Positions 1 through 8,335 of a DNA stretch of 60,455 nt are shown here, in pieces. Origin of the DNA: an uncultured Faecalibacterium sp. (GTDB lineage Bacteria; Bacillota; Clostridia; Oscillospirales; Ruminococcaceae); contig CAKSZE010000003.1 in the NCBI GenBank assembly GCA_934525325.1, forward strand, positions 1-60,455. Direction: 5' to 3'. The translations under genes and the position numbers were made by a program. The first letter of the stretch is position 1; each line of letters starts with the position of its first letter. The notes under the pieces are model-generated. The model made no database searches. It saw only the letters and a list, made by a program, of their open reading frames with translations, and was not told the DNA's origin.

Positions 1-213
1 GTGCTGTACTCCGGCATCGGTCTGGTGGTGTTCATGCTGCTGACCGCCTACGACACCCAGAAGCTGAGCCAGATGTATTCCTACTATGCAGGGGACAGCG
101 AGCTGGCCGAAAAGGCTTCCATCTACGGCGCACTGACGTTGTATCTGGACTTCATCAACATCTTCCTGTATGTGGTGCGTCTGCTGGGTCTTAACAGCCG
201 CCGCCGCGACTAA
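1..213 (+). CDS. Bax inhibitor-1/YccA family membrane protein, 3' part
   Basis: This is the C-terminal 70 residues of an integral membrane protein; the gene begins before the window. The tail AYDTQKLSQMY, a hydrophobic segment and the ending LYLDFINIFLYVVRLLG match the last two membrane segments of Bax-inhibitor-1 (YbhL/YccA) proteins, where YDTQ and the LDFINxF stretch are typical. These proteins are ion-leak or stress-related membrane proteins whose bacterial role is poorly known. A terminator hairpin follows at 244-280. The GTG at position 1 is only an internal codon. Confidence 0.85.
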   Translation: MLYSGIGLVVFMLLTAYDTQKLSQMYSYYAGDSELAEKASIYGALTLYLDFINIFLYVVRLLGLNSRRRD

Positions 214-243
214 GCGTACAGCGCTGCAATATCATTGGTAATC

Positions 244-280
244 AAAAATCGGTCAGGCCTGCGGGTCTGACCGATTTTTT
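244..280 (+). terminator. Intrinsic terminator after the BI-1 gene
   Basis: A 13-bp stem (244-256 pairing with 267-279) reads AAAAATCGGTCAG against CTGACCGATTTTT and ends in a T run. It closes the BI-1 transcript and is also usable from the opposite strand for the convergent RpiR gene. Confidence 0.85.
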
Positions 281-290
281 GCGTAAAAAA

Positions 291-326
291 GGGATAACGG
301 AGCATCCCCGGATGCTCCGTTATCCC
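291..326. repeat. 16-bp perfect hairpin, loop CCCG (lone member of the 16-bp hairpin group)
   Basis: Positions 291-306 (GGGATAACGGAGCATC) pair perfectly with 311-326 around a four-base loop. Length and sequence are close to the terminal hairpin of the repeat at 43756-43791 (GGGATAGCGGAGCGTC), with changes compensated on the other arm. It lies between the convergent BI-1 and RpiR genes. Confidence 0.8.
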
Positions 327-345
327 TAAAATTTTAGGTCGATGC

Positions 346-1191
346 TCAAAGCATCTTTGCAGCCAGTGCCTCGGTGGTGCGCTCCTGTGCTTCGGTGCTG
401 CCGGGCTTATCGTCCAGAATATACCGCAGCACCAGCACTTCGGCCACATACAGCACCGCCACCTTGATGGGAATGCTGCCGGAGTCTAGCGGGCTCTCCT
501 GCGCGCCGCACAGCAGCACGATATCTGCCAGCTTTGCGCCGGGGGAGTCCTCGTAGTGGGTGATCAGGATGATCTTTGCGCCGTTGGCTTTGGCGGTGCG
601 CAGGGTCTCCATCAGGTCCCGGGTAGCGCCGGAGTAGGATACGAACAGCACCACGTCCTGCTCGGTCATCAGGCTGGCTGCCATGATCTGCATGTGGCTG
701 TCGGCGGCGGCGCGGAACTTGTTGGTGATGCAGGCAAACCGGGCGCAGATCTCGTTGGCGGCGGCCATGCTGCCGCCCTGTCCCATGCAGAACACCTGCC
801 GGGCGCTATGCAGCAGCGCCACAGCCTGCTCCACTGCCTGCGGCGAAAGAGCGTTCTGGGTGCCGTTGATGGCGGTCATGAACAGCGCCGAGGCGTGCTC
901 GCACAAAGTGGCGGTGTCGGCGTCCGGGGCGGGCTCCTGCTGGTTTACCAGCACGCCGGTGGCGTTGGCCTGCGCCAGCGCAATGCGCATTTCATGGTAG
1001 CCCTCAAAGCCCAGCGCCCGGCAGAACCGGAACACCGTGGCCTCGGCCACCTGACACTCTCTGGCCAGCGACGATATGGACAGATACTGTGCCTCCGCAG
1101 CGTGCTGCACCAGATATTCGGCCACCGTGCGGCCGGACTTTGTCAGGTCGCCCTGATGCTGCTGCAGCAGCTCCCAAAAATTCGTAGACAT
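346..1191 (-). CDS. RpiR/MurR family regulator of the sialic acid operon
   Basis: This 281-residue protein has an N-terminal RpiR-type helix-turn-helix (about residues 5-75, including LARECQVAEATVFRFCRALG) and a C-terminal SIS sugar-phosphate-binding domain (about 120-250). RpiR proteins sense phosphosugars through SIS, so a sialic acid or ManNAc-6-P signal is likely. It is divergent from the nan operon across a 486-bp control region, which is the usual place for a pathway regulator. The start at 1191 is preceded by GAGGAGAAGG. Its own promoter, TTGCAC-17-TATACT, lies at 1261-1289 on the minus strand. The family is clear; repression of the nan genes is inferred from position and from the palindromes upstream. 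Confidence 0.9.
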   Translation of the reverse strand: MSTNFWELLQQHQGDLTKSGRTVAEYLVQHAAEAQYLSISSLARECQVAEATVFRFCRALGFEGYHEMRIALAQANATGVLVNQQEPAPDADTATLCEHASALFMTAINGTQNALSPQAVEQAVALLHSARQVFCMGQGGSMAAANEICARFACITNKFRAAADSHMQIMAASLMTEQDVVLFVSYSGATRDLMETLRTAKANGAKIILITHYEDSPGAKLADIVLLCGAQESPLDSGSIPIKVAVLYVAEVLVLRYILDDKPGSTEAQERTTEALAAKML

Positions 1192-1260
1192 TCTTCCTTC
1201 TCCTCACTCGGCTGCCGGTAGTACACCGGCGCCGTTTTGGTGCTTACCTTCTTATATAAA

Positions 1261-1289
1261 AGTATAAGAGAAACTGCGCCGCTGTGCAA
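1261..1289 (-). promoter_or_regulatory. Promoter of the RpiR gene
   Basis: On the minus strand, TTGCAC (1284-1289) and TATACT (1261-1266) are separated by 17 bp. They lie about 70 bp upstream of the regulator start. Confidence 0.65.
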
Positions 1290-1365
1290 GAGGCGTAATG
1301 ACCACATTTTACCCGCCGGTTCTGTGCAGAGGGCACAGTTTTGGAGGAAAAAACGGTTCAAATTG

Positions 1366-1578
1366 TGAAAATGCTTTTCATTTTTACAATTTTGAACCTG
1401 AAAGTGATTTTCAGAATAACAGGAAAAAGTGTACCGCTTTGTAACTATTTTGACAAGTAAAGTGGATGAAAATATTGTGTTTTTTCTGATATCCCACAAT
1501 TTTGTGCAGGCTGCTGGGTTTAAAAATGAAAATTTATGAAAAGAATGAATGGACAAAATGAAAATAATTTTCTATAAT
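1366..1578 (+). promoter_or_regulatory. nan operon promoter and three TGAAA-N5-TTTCA operators
   Basis: The promoter is TGGACA (1550-1555), a 17-bp spacer and TATAAT (1573-1578). Three palindromes of one design are present: TGAAA-ATGCT-TTTCA at 1366-1380, TGAAA-GTGAT-TTTCA at 1399-1413 and TGAAA-ATAAT-TTTCT at 1559-1573. The last fills the promoter spacer and the first two lie upstream, between the two divergent genes. They are the best candidates for RpiR binding sites. The rest of the 1192-1677 region is AT-rich and shows no gene. Confidence 0.7.
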
Positions 1579-1677
1579 TAGGCTACAAACAACGGCTGCG
1601 GACACGAGCAGCCGCTACGAGCAAAACGGAGCACGATCCCCCGATGGGTCGAAGAAGATGAACAAGGAGAATCTACC

Positions 1678-3033
1678 ATGAAAAAATGCATTTCCCGCCG
1701 TTCGTTCCTGAAGGCTGCCGGCATTCTGGGCGCTGCCGGTGCACTGGCCGCCTGCGGCGGTTCCTCCTCCAGCAGCACTGCTGCTTCCTCCACCGCTTCC
1801 TCTGCTGCTGCAAGCACTGCCAGCACCGGCGCAAGCATCAAGCTGTGGACATACCCCATCGGCGGCTGGGGCAATGACGATACCGTCCAGAACCTGATCT
1901 CCAGCTTCAACGCAAAGTACCCCGACATCAAGGTGACCGTGGAGTATCTGGACTACACCAACGGCGACGATCAGGTGAACACCGCCATCGAGGGCGGCAG
2001 CGCACCCGATCTGGTCATGGAAGGCCCCGAGCGTCTGGTGGCAAACTGGGGTGCCAAGGGCGTTATGGCTCCGCTGAACGATCTGTGGACCGACGATGCC
2101 AAGAAGGACATCTACGCTTCTGTGGAGTCTGCCTGTCACAACGAGAAGGGCGACTACTACGAGTACCCCCTGTGCATGACCGCACACTGCATGGCCGTGA
2201 ACATGACCAAGGTCAAGGAAGTGGGCGCTGACCAGTACATCGACACCGACAAGCACACTTGGAGCACCGACGGCTTCCTCAAGACCGTGGATGCACTGTA
2301 CAAGGGCGGCTACGAGAACGTGGCGGCCATCTACTGCAGCGGTCAGGGCGGCGATCAGGGCACCCGTGCTATCATCAACAATATGTACGGCGGCACCTTT
2401 ACCGATGCAGCCCACACCAAGTACACTGCCGACTCTGCCGAGAACATCAAGGCTATTCAGGCTCTGTACGATGCAAAGGGCGTCAACTTCGATCCCTCCA
2501 TCAACGGCGGCGAGGAGATCACCCTGTTCCGCAACGGCACCCTGCAGATGGCTTTCTGCTGGAACATTGCACAGCAGCTGAACGCTGACACCGCTGCCGC
2601 AGGCCAGACCATCAGCGGCGACGAGATCTTCCCCATGGCTTTCCCCACCGAAAGCGGCGACCCGAAGCTGTGCGGCGGCATCTGGGGCTTCGGCATCTTT
2701 GATAACGGCGACGAGGCCAAGATCAAGGCTGCAAAGACCTTTATCGAGTTCATCGCTGCCGACCCCTCTCAGGTCAAGGACAGCGTGCTGGCTTCCACCT
2801 ACTTCCCCGTCCGCACCAGCGTGGGCGACATCTACGCCGGCAACGAGGTCATGAGCGAGTACAGCAAGTTTATGAACTATCTGGGCGACTACTACCAGAT
2901 CACCCCGGGCTGGACCACTGCCCGTACCGAGTGGTGGAACATGCTGCAGCGCGTGGGCTCCGGCGAGGCCGTCGAGACTGCCGTTAAGACCTTTGTGGAC
3001 AACGCAAACGCAGCCGCCGCTGCCGAGGCATAA
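1678..3033 (+). CDS. Sugar ABC transporter solute-binding lipoprotein (probable sialic acid importer)
   Basis: This 451-residue family 1 extracellular solute-binding protein starts with the Tat-like motif SRRSFLK and a lipobox LAAC (Cys 25), followed by a Ser/Ala-rich linker to about residue 58. It would be anchored outside the membrane and capture the substrate. Two MalF/MalG-type permeases follow, then nanA, nanE and nanK, so sialic acid or a sialylated sugar is the likely ligand. That substrate is inferred from context. No ATPase is encoded here; such importers commonly share a distant MsmK-like ATPase. A terminator at 3071-3105 follows, which should make this gene more expressed than the permeases. 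Confidence 0.88.
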   Translation: MKKCISRRSFLKAAGILGAAGALAACGGSSSSSTAASSTASSAAASTASTGASIKLWTYPIGGWGNDDTVQNLISSFNAKYPDIKVTVEYLDYTNGDDQVNTAIEGGSAPDLVMEGPERLVANWGAKGVMAPLNDLWTDDAKKDIYASVESACHNEKGDYYEYPLCMTAHCMAVNMTKVKEVGADQYIDTDKHTWSTDGFLKTVDALYKGGYENVAAIYCSGQGGDQGTRAIINNMYGGTFTDAAHTKYTADSAENIKAIQALYDAKGVNFDPSINGGEEITLFRNGTLQMAFCWNIAQQLNADTAAAGQTISGDEIFPMAFPTESGDPKLCGGIWGFGIFDNGDEAKIKAAKTFIEFIAADPSQVKDSVLASTYFPVRTSVGDIYAGNEVMSEYSKFMNYLGDYYQITPGWTTARTEWWNMLQRVGSGEAVETAVKTFVDNANAAAAAEA

Positions 3034-3070
3034 GCGCTACTTTCTCTGAACTGCATCACAGCTGAACCGC

Positions 3071-3105
3071 AAGGCCCCTTCCTCCGGGTGAGGGAGGGGC
3101 CTTTT
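3071..3105 (+). terminator. Partial terminator between binding protein and permeases
   Basis: AAGGCCCCTTCCT pairs with AGGGAGGGGCCTT (one G-T pair) and is followed by a T run. It lies inside the operon, so it is probably a leaky terminator that sets the binding protein to permease ratio. Confidence 0.75.
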
Positions 3106-3146
3106 TACGGAAAAAACACTCTCAAACGAAAGGTTTGGTGATCCTC

Positions 3147-4061
3147 TTGGCTGCAAAGACGGCAATGAAAGAGCCCAAACGCAGCAGTGCGCTGGTACGG
3201 CGCGAAACCTTCGCCTCCTACTGCTTCCTGCTGCCCAGCCTGATCTTCTTTCTGGGCTTCGTCATCTACCCCATGATCCTCTGCGTGGTGACCAGCTTCT
3301 TTGACTCCACCATGAACCGCGCGGATATCTTTGTGGGGCTGGCAAACTACAAGACCCTGTTTGCCGACCCCATCTTCCTTGGTGCATTAAAGAACACCTT
3401 CGTCATCGTCATCGTGTCGGTGCCCATCACCTGCATCTTCTCGCTGTGGGTGTCCTCCGCCATCGTAGACCTGCCGGAGTGGGCAACAAGCCTTTTCCGC
3501 TGCGTGTTCTACCTGCCCGTGGTCACCGGCTCGGTCGCCGTTACCGTGGTGTGGAAGTGGATGTACAACAACTACTACGGCATCTTCAACTATCTGGGCA
3601 AGAGCCTTGGTATTCTGGACAAAAACATCAACTGGCTGGGTGACGAGCGGTTTGCACTGGGCTGTATCATCCTGATTTTGCTCACCACCTCTGTGGGTCA
3701 GCCCATCGTGCTGTATGTCTCGGCACTGGGCAACGTGGATCAGTCCATTGTGGAAGCTGCCGAGGTGGACGGCGCTACCGACTTCCAGTGCTTCTGGAAG
3801 ATCAAGTGGCCGGCCATTATGCCCACCACCCTATACATTCTGGTCATCACCACCATCAACTCCTTCCAGTGCTTTGCACTGATCCAGCTGCTGACCTCCG
3901 GCGGCCCCAACCACAAGACCGATACCATTATGTACTACATCTACTACACCGCCTTCAAGCAGTACAAGTACGGCTACGGCAACGCCATGGGCGTGGTGCT
4001 GGCGGTGATCATCGCCATTTTGTCTGCTGTCCAGTTCAAGCTGGGCAACAAGGATAATTAA
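3147..4061 (+). CDS. Carbohydrate ABC transporter permease, MalF type
   Basis: About 304 residues with six predicted membrane segments. The C-terminal half carries the EAA loop (VEAAEVDGATDFQCFWKIKWP), which docks the ATPase. It forms the importer channel with the next gene. The start is uncertain: an AAAGG site at 3129-3133 is followed by in-frame TTG (3135), GTG (3138), TTG (3147) and ATG (3165). TTG 3147 is chosen because 3135 and 3138 are too close to the site and nothing resembling a ribosome site precedes 3165. It is followed 14 bp later by the partner permease. Confidence 0.85.
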   Translation: MAAKTAMKEPKRSSALVRRETFASYCFLLPSLIFFLGFVIYPMILCVVTSFFDSTMNRADIFVGLANYKTLFADPIFLGALKNTFVIVIVSVPITCIFSLWVSSAIVDLPEWATSLFRCVFYLPVVTGSVAVTVVWKWMYNNYYGIFNYLGKSLGILDKNINWLGDERFALGCIILILLTTSVGQPIVLYVSALGNVDQSIVEAAEVDGATDFQCFWKIKWPAIMPTTLYILVITTINSFQCFALIQLLTSGGPNHKTDTIMYYIYYTAFKQYKYGYGNAMGVVLAVIIAILSAVQFKLGNKDN

Positions 4062-4075
4062 GGAGGTGCGGAACA

Positions 4076-5047
4076 ATGCGTGCAACTGCTGCAAAAAAGC
4101 AAAAACCGTTGAAGCGCCATCCCAGTAAACTGAAAAAGATGAGCGCCTACACCATTCTGGCGATCATCCTTATCAGCATTATGGCGGTGCTGTTCGCCTT
4201 CCCGCTGTACTGGATCATCACCGGCTCCTTCAAGACCGGCGCTGCCATCAACGCCACTACCCCCGAGTGGTGGCCCAGCCAGTGGGTGCTGACCAACTAC
4301 CAGAAGCTGTTTGCCGGCAAGCGTGCCCCGCTGTGGCAGCTGGCTGTGCCCTTCGGCTCCAAGTTCAGCGCCGATGGCGAGCCCGTCTACTTCTCGGTGG
4401 GCCCCATGGCACCCGCTGCCATCCGCTGGATGATCAACACCGTGTTCATGGCAGTCATGTCCATGATCCTTACCTGCCTGACCGCCGCCATGGCCGGTTA
4501 TGCGTTGGCCAAAAAGCGCTTTGTGGGCCGCAAGCTGCTGTTCACCCTCATCGTCTGTGCCATGGCGCTGCCTAAGCAGGTCATCCTGATCCCCCTGCTG
4601 CGCGAGATGAGCGCATTGAACCTGTACAACACCATCTGGGCGGTCATCTTCCCCATCGTGGGCTGGCCGTTCGGCGTGTTCCTGATGAAGCAGTTCAGTG
4701 AGGGCATCCCCACCGAAATGCTGGAAGCTGCCCGCATCGACGGTGCCAGCGAGGCGCGCACCTTTGTCAAGATCGTGCTGCCCATGGTCAAGCCCGGTAT
4801 CGGCGCACTGGCCATCTTTACCTTCATCAACAGCTGGAACGACTACTTCATGCAGTTGATCATGCTGTCCAGCACCAGCAACCTGACCATCTCGCTGGGC
4901 ATTGCAAAGCTGCAGGCAGAGAACAGCACCGACTTCGGCCTGATCATGGCCGGTGCCGCACTGGCCGCAGTGCCCATCATCATCATCTTCCTCATCTTCC
5001 AGAAATACTTCACCAAGGGCATCGCAATGGGTGCGGTCAAAGGCTAA
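4076..5047 (+). CDS. Carbohydrate ABC transporter permease, MalG type
   Basis: This 323-residue membrane protein has an N-terminal anchor after a Lys-rich start, a periplasmic-side loop, and the EAA loop LEAARIDGASEARTFVKIVLP near residue 220. It pairs with the preceding MalF-type subunit. The ribosome site AAGGAGG lies 10 bases upstream of the ATG, and the gene follows its partner by 14 bp, so the two are co-transcribed. Loop insertions near residues 60-110 are longer than in MalG of the maltose system. The family is certain; sialic acid as cargo is inferred from the operon. Confidence 0.88.
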   Translation: MRATAAKKQKPLKRHPSKLKKMSAYTILAIILISIMAVLFAFPLYWIITGSFKTGAAINATTPEWWPSQWVLTNYQKLFAGKRAPLWQLAVPFGSKFSADGEPVYFSVGPMAPAAIRWMINTVFMAVMSMILTCLTAAMAGYALAKKRFVGRKLLFTLIVCAMALPKQVILIPLLREMSALNLYNTIWAVIFPIVGWPFGVFLMKQFSEGIPTEMLEAARIDGASEARTFVKIVLPMVKPGIGALAIFTFINSWNDYFMQLIMLSSTSNLTISLGIAKLQAENSTDFGLIMAGAALAAVPIIIIFLIFQKYFTKGIAMGAVKG

Positions 5048-5072
5048 AATTTCGACCGCAAGCAAATCAGCA

Positions 5073-5094
5073 GCTTCCCCCGACCGGGGGAAGC
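5073..5094. repeat. GCTTCCCCC/GGGGGAAGC palindrome in the permease-nanA gap
   Basis: A 9-bp perfect stem with loop GACC sits in the 171-bp gap between the permease and nanA. Near copies occur at 34086-34112 and 42402-42421, so this is one of the dispersed GC-rich palindromes of this genome rather than a site special to nan. Confidence 0.7.
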
Positions 5095-5218
5095 CTTCAT
5101 TCGGAAAACGGCTCTGTGTTTCGACTGCTCCTTGTAAGCGGCGCAGAAAGCGTCAGAACCTGATACGAACAACTATTTTATATCGATTTATTACTGATTG
5201 TAAAGAAGGGCTTGAAAC

Positions 5219-6148
5219 ATGAAAGATATCAAAAAATATCAGGGTGTCATCCCTGCCTTTTACGCCTGCTATGACGCAGAGGGCAACATCTCGGTGGAGG
5301 GCGTCAAGGCGCTGACCCGCCACCTGATCGCCAAGGGCGTCAAGGGCGTGTATGTGGGCGGCTCCTCCGGCGAGTGCATCTATCAGCACGTCGATGAGCG
5401 CAAGACCGTGCTGGAAGCCGTGATGAGCGAAGCCAAGGGCAAGCTGACCGTGATTGCCCACGTCGGCTGCAACAACACCGCCGACAGCATGGAGCTGGCA
5501 CGCCACGCCGAGAGCGTGGGTGTGGACGCCATTGCCTCCATCCCGCCCATCTACTTCCACCTGCCGGAGTACGCCATTGCCAAGTATTGGAACGATATGT
5601 CCGCAGCGGCTCCCAACACCGAGTTCGTCATCTACAACATTCCGCAGCTGGCAGGCACGGCGCTGACCATGAGCCTGCTGAACGAGATGCTGAAGAACCC
5701 CAACGTGGTAGCCGTGAAGAACAGCTCCATGCCCACGCAGGACATCCAGATGTTCAAGGATGCCGGTATCGCCGCCCGCGGCGAGGAGGGCTTTGTGGTG
5801 TTCAACGGCCCGGACGAGCAGTTCGTTTCCGGCCGCGTCATCGGTGCAGACGGCGGCATCGGCGGCACCTACGCCGTGATGCCGGAGCTGTATCTGGCTA
5901 TGAATGCCCATCTGGAAAAGGGCGAGATCGCAAAGGCTCGTGCCATCCAGTACGAAGCCAACCGCATCATCTACAAGATGTGCTCTGCCCACGGCAACCT
6001 GTACGCCGTGCAGAAGGAGATCCTGCGCCGGATGTACGGGCTGGAGCTGGGCAGCGTGCGCGCCCCGATGCCCGGCCTGATCCCCGAGGATGAAGCCATT
6101 GTGGCTGAAGCACAGGCTATGATCGAAGCCGCCATCGCAAAGCTGTAA
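5219..6148 (+). CDS. nanA: N-acetylneuraminate lyase
   Basis: This 309-residue class I aldolase of the DHDPS/NAL family splits sialic acid into ManNAc and pyruvate in the cytoplasm. The carboxylate-binding motif GSSGE (48-52), the catalytic Tyr in VIYNIPQ (Tyr139) and the Schiff-base Lys in VVAVKNSS (Lys167) are all present. The length equals the family norm. nanE and nanK downstream and the importer upstream confirm the sialic acid rather than dihydrodipicolinate role. The ATG at 5219 follows an AAGAAGGG site. Confidence 0.95.
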   Translation: MKDIKKYQGVIPAFYACYDAEGNISVEGVKALTRHLIAKGVKGVYVGGSSGECIYQHVDERKTVLEAVMSEAKGKLTVIAHVGCNNTADSMELARHAESVGVDAIASIPPIYFHLPEYAIAKYWNDMSAAAPNTEFVIYNIPQLAGTALTMSLLNEMLKNPNVVAVKNSSMPTQDIQMFKDAGIAARGEEGFVVFNGPDEQFVSGRVIGADGGIGGTYAVMPELYLAMNAHLEKGEIAKARAIQYEANRIIYKMCSAHGNLYAVQKEILRRMYGLELGSVRAPMPGLIPEDEAIVAEAQAMIEAAIAKL

Positions 6149-6156
6149 CAGGATAA

Positions 6157-6205
6157 AAGCGCCCCTCTCCGTCTCTTTTTCAGAGGGGAGGCGGGCGCTT
6201 CTTTT
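6157..6205 (+). terminator. Imperfect hairpin between nanA and the YhcH gene
   Basis: AGCGCCCCTCTCC pairs imperfectly with GAGGGGAGGCGGGCGCT and is followed by TTCTTTT. It is within the operon, so it probably acts as a leaky terminator or an mRNA processing or stability point. Confidence 0.55.
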
Positions 6206-6221
6206 ATTGGAGGAAACGCAA

Positions 6222-6671
6222 ATGATCTGCGATACCCTGCAGCATCTTGGCCGGTACAGGGGACTGCACCCCAACTTGGATACCGCCATTGACTATCTGC
6301 TTACCCACGACCTTGCCGCCCTGCCGCTGGGGCGCACTGAGGTGGACGGCGATAAGGTGTTCATCAACCTGATGGATGCCACCCTGCACCCGGACGCGGG
6401 CTATCACCCGGAGTACCACAGGCGCTACGCCGACTTGCAGGTGGACCTTACCGGCAGCGAGGGCTGGGGCTACACCAATCTGCCCGGCGCGGAGATCGGG
6501 GAATTTACCGGGGACTGCGGCTTTCAGGCCAGCGCCAGCGTAGTGACCGGTGCACTGGGCGAGGGACGCTTTGTACTGTTCTTCCCGGAGGAACTGCATA
6601 AACCCGGCCTTGTACAGCACGGCTGTGTCAGCGTGCGCAAGGCCGTTGTCAAGATCAGAATGGAGGAGTAA
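6222..6671 (+). CDS. YhcH/YjgK/YiaL family protein (NanQ-like)
   Basis: This 149-residue cupin-fold protein of the DUF386 family matches the common length of about 150. The family member YhcH of E. coli (NanQ) lies in the nan operon and is reported to speed the change between sialic acid anomers. The same linkage is seen here, between nanA and nanE. Sequence marks include RTEVDGDKVFINLMDAT near the N-terminus and HGCVSVRKAVVKI at the end, where His and charged residues usually bind metal. The ATG at 6222 is chosen over TTG 6207 because GGAGG (6209-6213) lies 8 bases before it. It ends 4 bases before the nanE start. Confidence 0.85.
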   Translation: MICDTLQHLGRYRGLHPNLDTAIDYLLTHDLAALPLGRTEVDGDKVFINLMDATLHPDAGYHPEYHRRYADLQVDLTGSEGWGYTNLPGAEIGEFTGDCGFQASASVVTGALGEGRFVLFFPEELHKPGLVQHGCVSVRKAVVKIRMEE

Positions 6672-6675
6672 GACC

Positions 6676-7380
6676 ATGGAAAAGGAAAAACTGTTTGCAC
6701 AGATCAAGGGCGGGCTCATCGTGTCCTGTCAGGCACTGGAGCACGAGCCCCTGTACACTAAGGAGGGCGGCGTGATGCCCCTGATGGCGAAAGCTGCCGC
6801 CATGAGCGGGGCTGTGGGCATCCGCGCCAACACCGTGCGGGACATTACCCAGATCAAACAGGTGGTGGACCTGCCGGTCATCGGCATCATCAAAAAGGAC
6901 TACCCCGGCACGCCCATGTACATCACCGTCACCATGAAGGAAGTGGACGAACTGGTGGCCTGCGGGGTGGATATCCTTGCCGTGCAGGGCACCGGTGCGC
7001 TGCGCCCGGACGGCTCCACCTCGGCACAGTTCATCCGCGCCATCAAGGCAAAGTATCCCGAGCAGCTGGTGATGGCGGACTGCGATAACCTTGAAAACGC
7101 CATGCTCTGCGCCGAAGCCGGTGCCGACTTTGTGGGCACCACCATGCGCGGCTACACCCCCGAGACCACCGGCATTGATGATATCGACTTTGACTTCATC
7201 CGTAAGCTGTCCGCAGAGTGCCCGGCAAAGATCATTGCCGAGGGTCACATCCACTACCCGGAACAGGCGGTCAAGGCGCTGGAAGCCGGTGCCTTTGCGC
7301 TGGTGGTGGGCGGTGCCATTACCCGCCCGGCAGAAATCACCGCACGCTTTACCGGTGCCATCAACGCCGCTAAAAAATAA
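6676..7380 (+). CDS. nanE: N-acetylmannosamine-6-phosphate 2-epimerase
   Basis: This 234-residue TIM-barrel enzyme converts ManNAc-6-P to GlcNAc-6-P. The family signatures are visible: IGIIKKDYPGT with the catalytic-region lysines (72-74), MADCDNLENA, GADFVGTTMRGYT, and the C-terminal phosphate-binding EGHIHYPEQA and VVGGAITRP. The length is normal. A GGAGG site overlapping the end of the preceding gene precedes ATG 6676. It sits directly before nanK, the enzyme that supplies its substrate. Confidence 0.95.
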   Translation: MEKEKLFAQIKGGLIVSCQALEHEPLYTKEGGVMPLMAKAAAMSGAVGIRANTVRDITQIKQVVDLPVIGIIKKDYPGTPMYITVTMKEVDELVACGVDILAVQGTGALRPDGSTSAQFIRAIKAKYPEQLVMADCDNLENAMLCAEAGADFVGTTMRGYTPETTGIDDIDFDFIRKLSAECPAKIIAEGHIHYPEQAVKALEAGAFALVVGGAITRPAEITARFTGAINAAKK

Positions 7381-7398
7381 CACAGGGGAGTGCCTGCT

Positions 7399-8328
7399 AT
7401 GAAACACTATCTTGGTATCGACATCGGCGGCACAGCCGTCAAGCTGGGCATTGTGGACGAAGCCGGTGCGGTGCTGGCGAAAGCCGAGGAGAGCGTAAGC
7501 TTTGACGGCTACCGCACCCCCATCCTGACCACGGTGCTCAAAGCCGCACAGGCATTCCTTACTGCGCAGAACGTCCCGGCGGAAAGCCTTGCGGGCATCG
7601 GCGTTTCTGCCACCGGGCAGATCGACAGCCGCAAGGGCATCGTGGCGGGCACCTGCGGCAGCCTGCCCAACTACATCGGCGCACCCATCAAGGCGGAGCT
7701 GGAAAAGACCTTCGGTCTGCCGGTCACAGTAGCCAACGACGCCAACTGCATGACGCTGGGCGAGGTGTGGGTCGGCGGCGCAAAGGGCTATACGGACGTC
7801 ATCGGTGTGACGCTGGGCACCGGCGTGGGCGGCGGCATCCTGACCGGAGGCCGTCTGCTGGAAGGCGCGCGGGGTCTGGGCGGCGAGCTGGGACACTACC
7901 GCACCCACGCGCTGGACGGTGTGGAATGCACCTGCGGCGCAAAGGGCTGCTGGGAGCGCTACGCCGCCACCACCGCCCTTGTACGCGCCGCGCAGGAAAA
8001 GGACCCGGTATGGAAGGATGGTCGCGCCATCTTTGCCGCCGCCGAGGCGGGCAGCGAGACGGTGCTGGCGCTGCTGGACGCATGGACGGACGAGATCGCG
8101 CAGGGGCTGGCGGGCATGGTGCATATCTTCAACCCGCAGCTGATCCTGATCGGCGGCGGCGTGTCTGCCCAGCAGAAGCTGCTCATCGAGCCCATTGCCG
8201 CCAAGGTAAAGGCCGCAGTCATGCCCGCCTTTGCCGAGGGGCTGGAAATTCGCGCCGCACAGCTGCACAACGATGCCGGGATGGTGGGCGCTGTGTACTA
8301 CTTCCGGCAGACGATGGAAAAGGAGTGA
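7399..8328 (+). CDS. nanK: N-acetylmannosamine kinase, ROK family
   Basis: This 309-residue ROK kinase has the ATP-binding DIGGTAVKLG at the N-terminus, the sugar-contact segment ANDANCMTLGE, the GTGVGGGI glycine motif and the zinc-binding CTCGAKGCWE motif. It lacks the N-terminal DNA-binding domain of ROK repressors, so it is an enzyme. The position after nanE makes ManNAc the probable substrate; glucokinase activity cannot be excluded from sequence alone. ATG 7399 follows AGGGGAG at 8 bases; an upstream in-frame GTG at 7390 overlaps that site and is rejected. Confidence 0.9.
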   Translation: MKHYLGIDIGGTAVKLGIVDEAGAVLAKAEESVSFDGYRTPILTTVLKAAQAFLTAQNVPAESLAGIGVSATGQIDSRKGIVAGTCGSLPNYIGAPIKAELEKTFGLPVTVANDANCMTLGEVWVGGAKGYTDVIGVTLGTGVGGGILTGGRLLEGARGLGGELGHYRTHALDGVECTCGAKGCWERYAATTALVRAAQEKDPVWKDGRAIFAAAEAGSETVLALLDAWTDEIAQGLAGMVHIFNPQLILIGGGVSAQQKLLIEPIAAKVKAAVMPAFAEGLEIRAAQLHNDAGMVGAVYYFRQTMEKE

Positions 8329-8335
8329 TTTGGTT

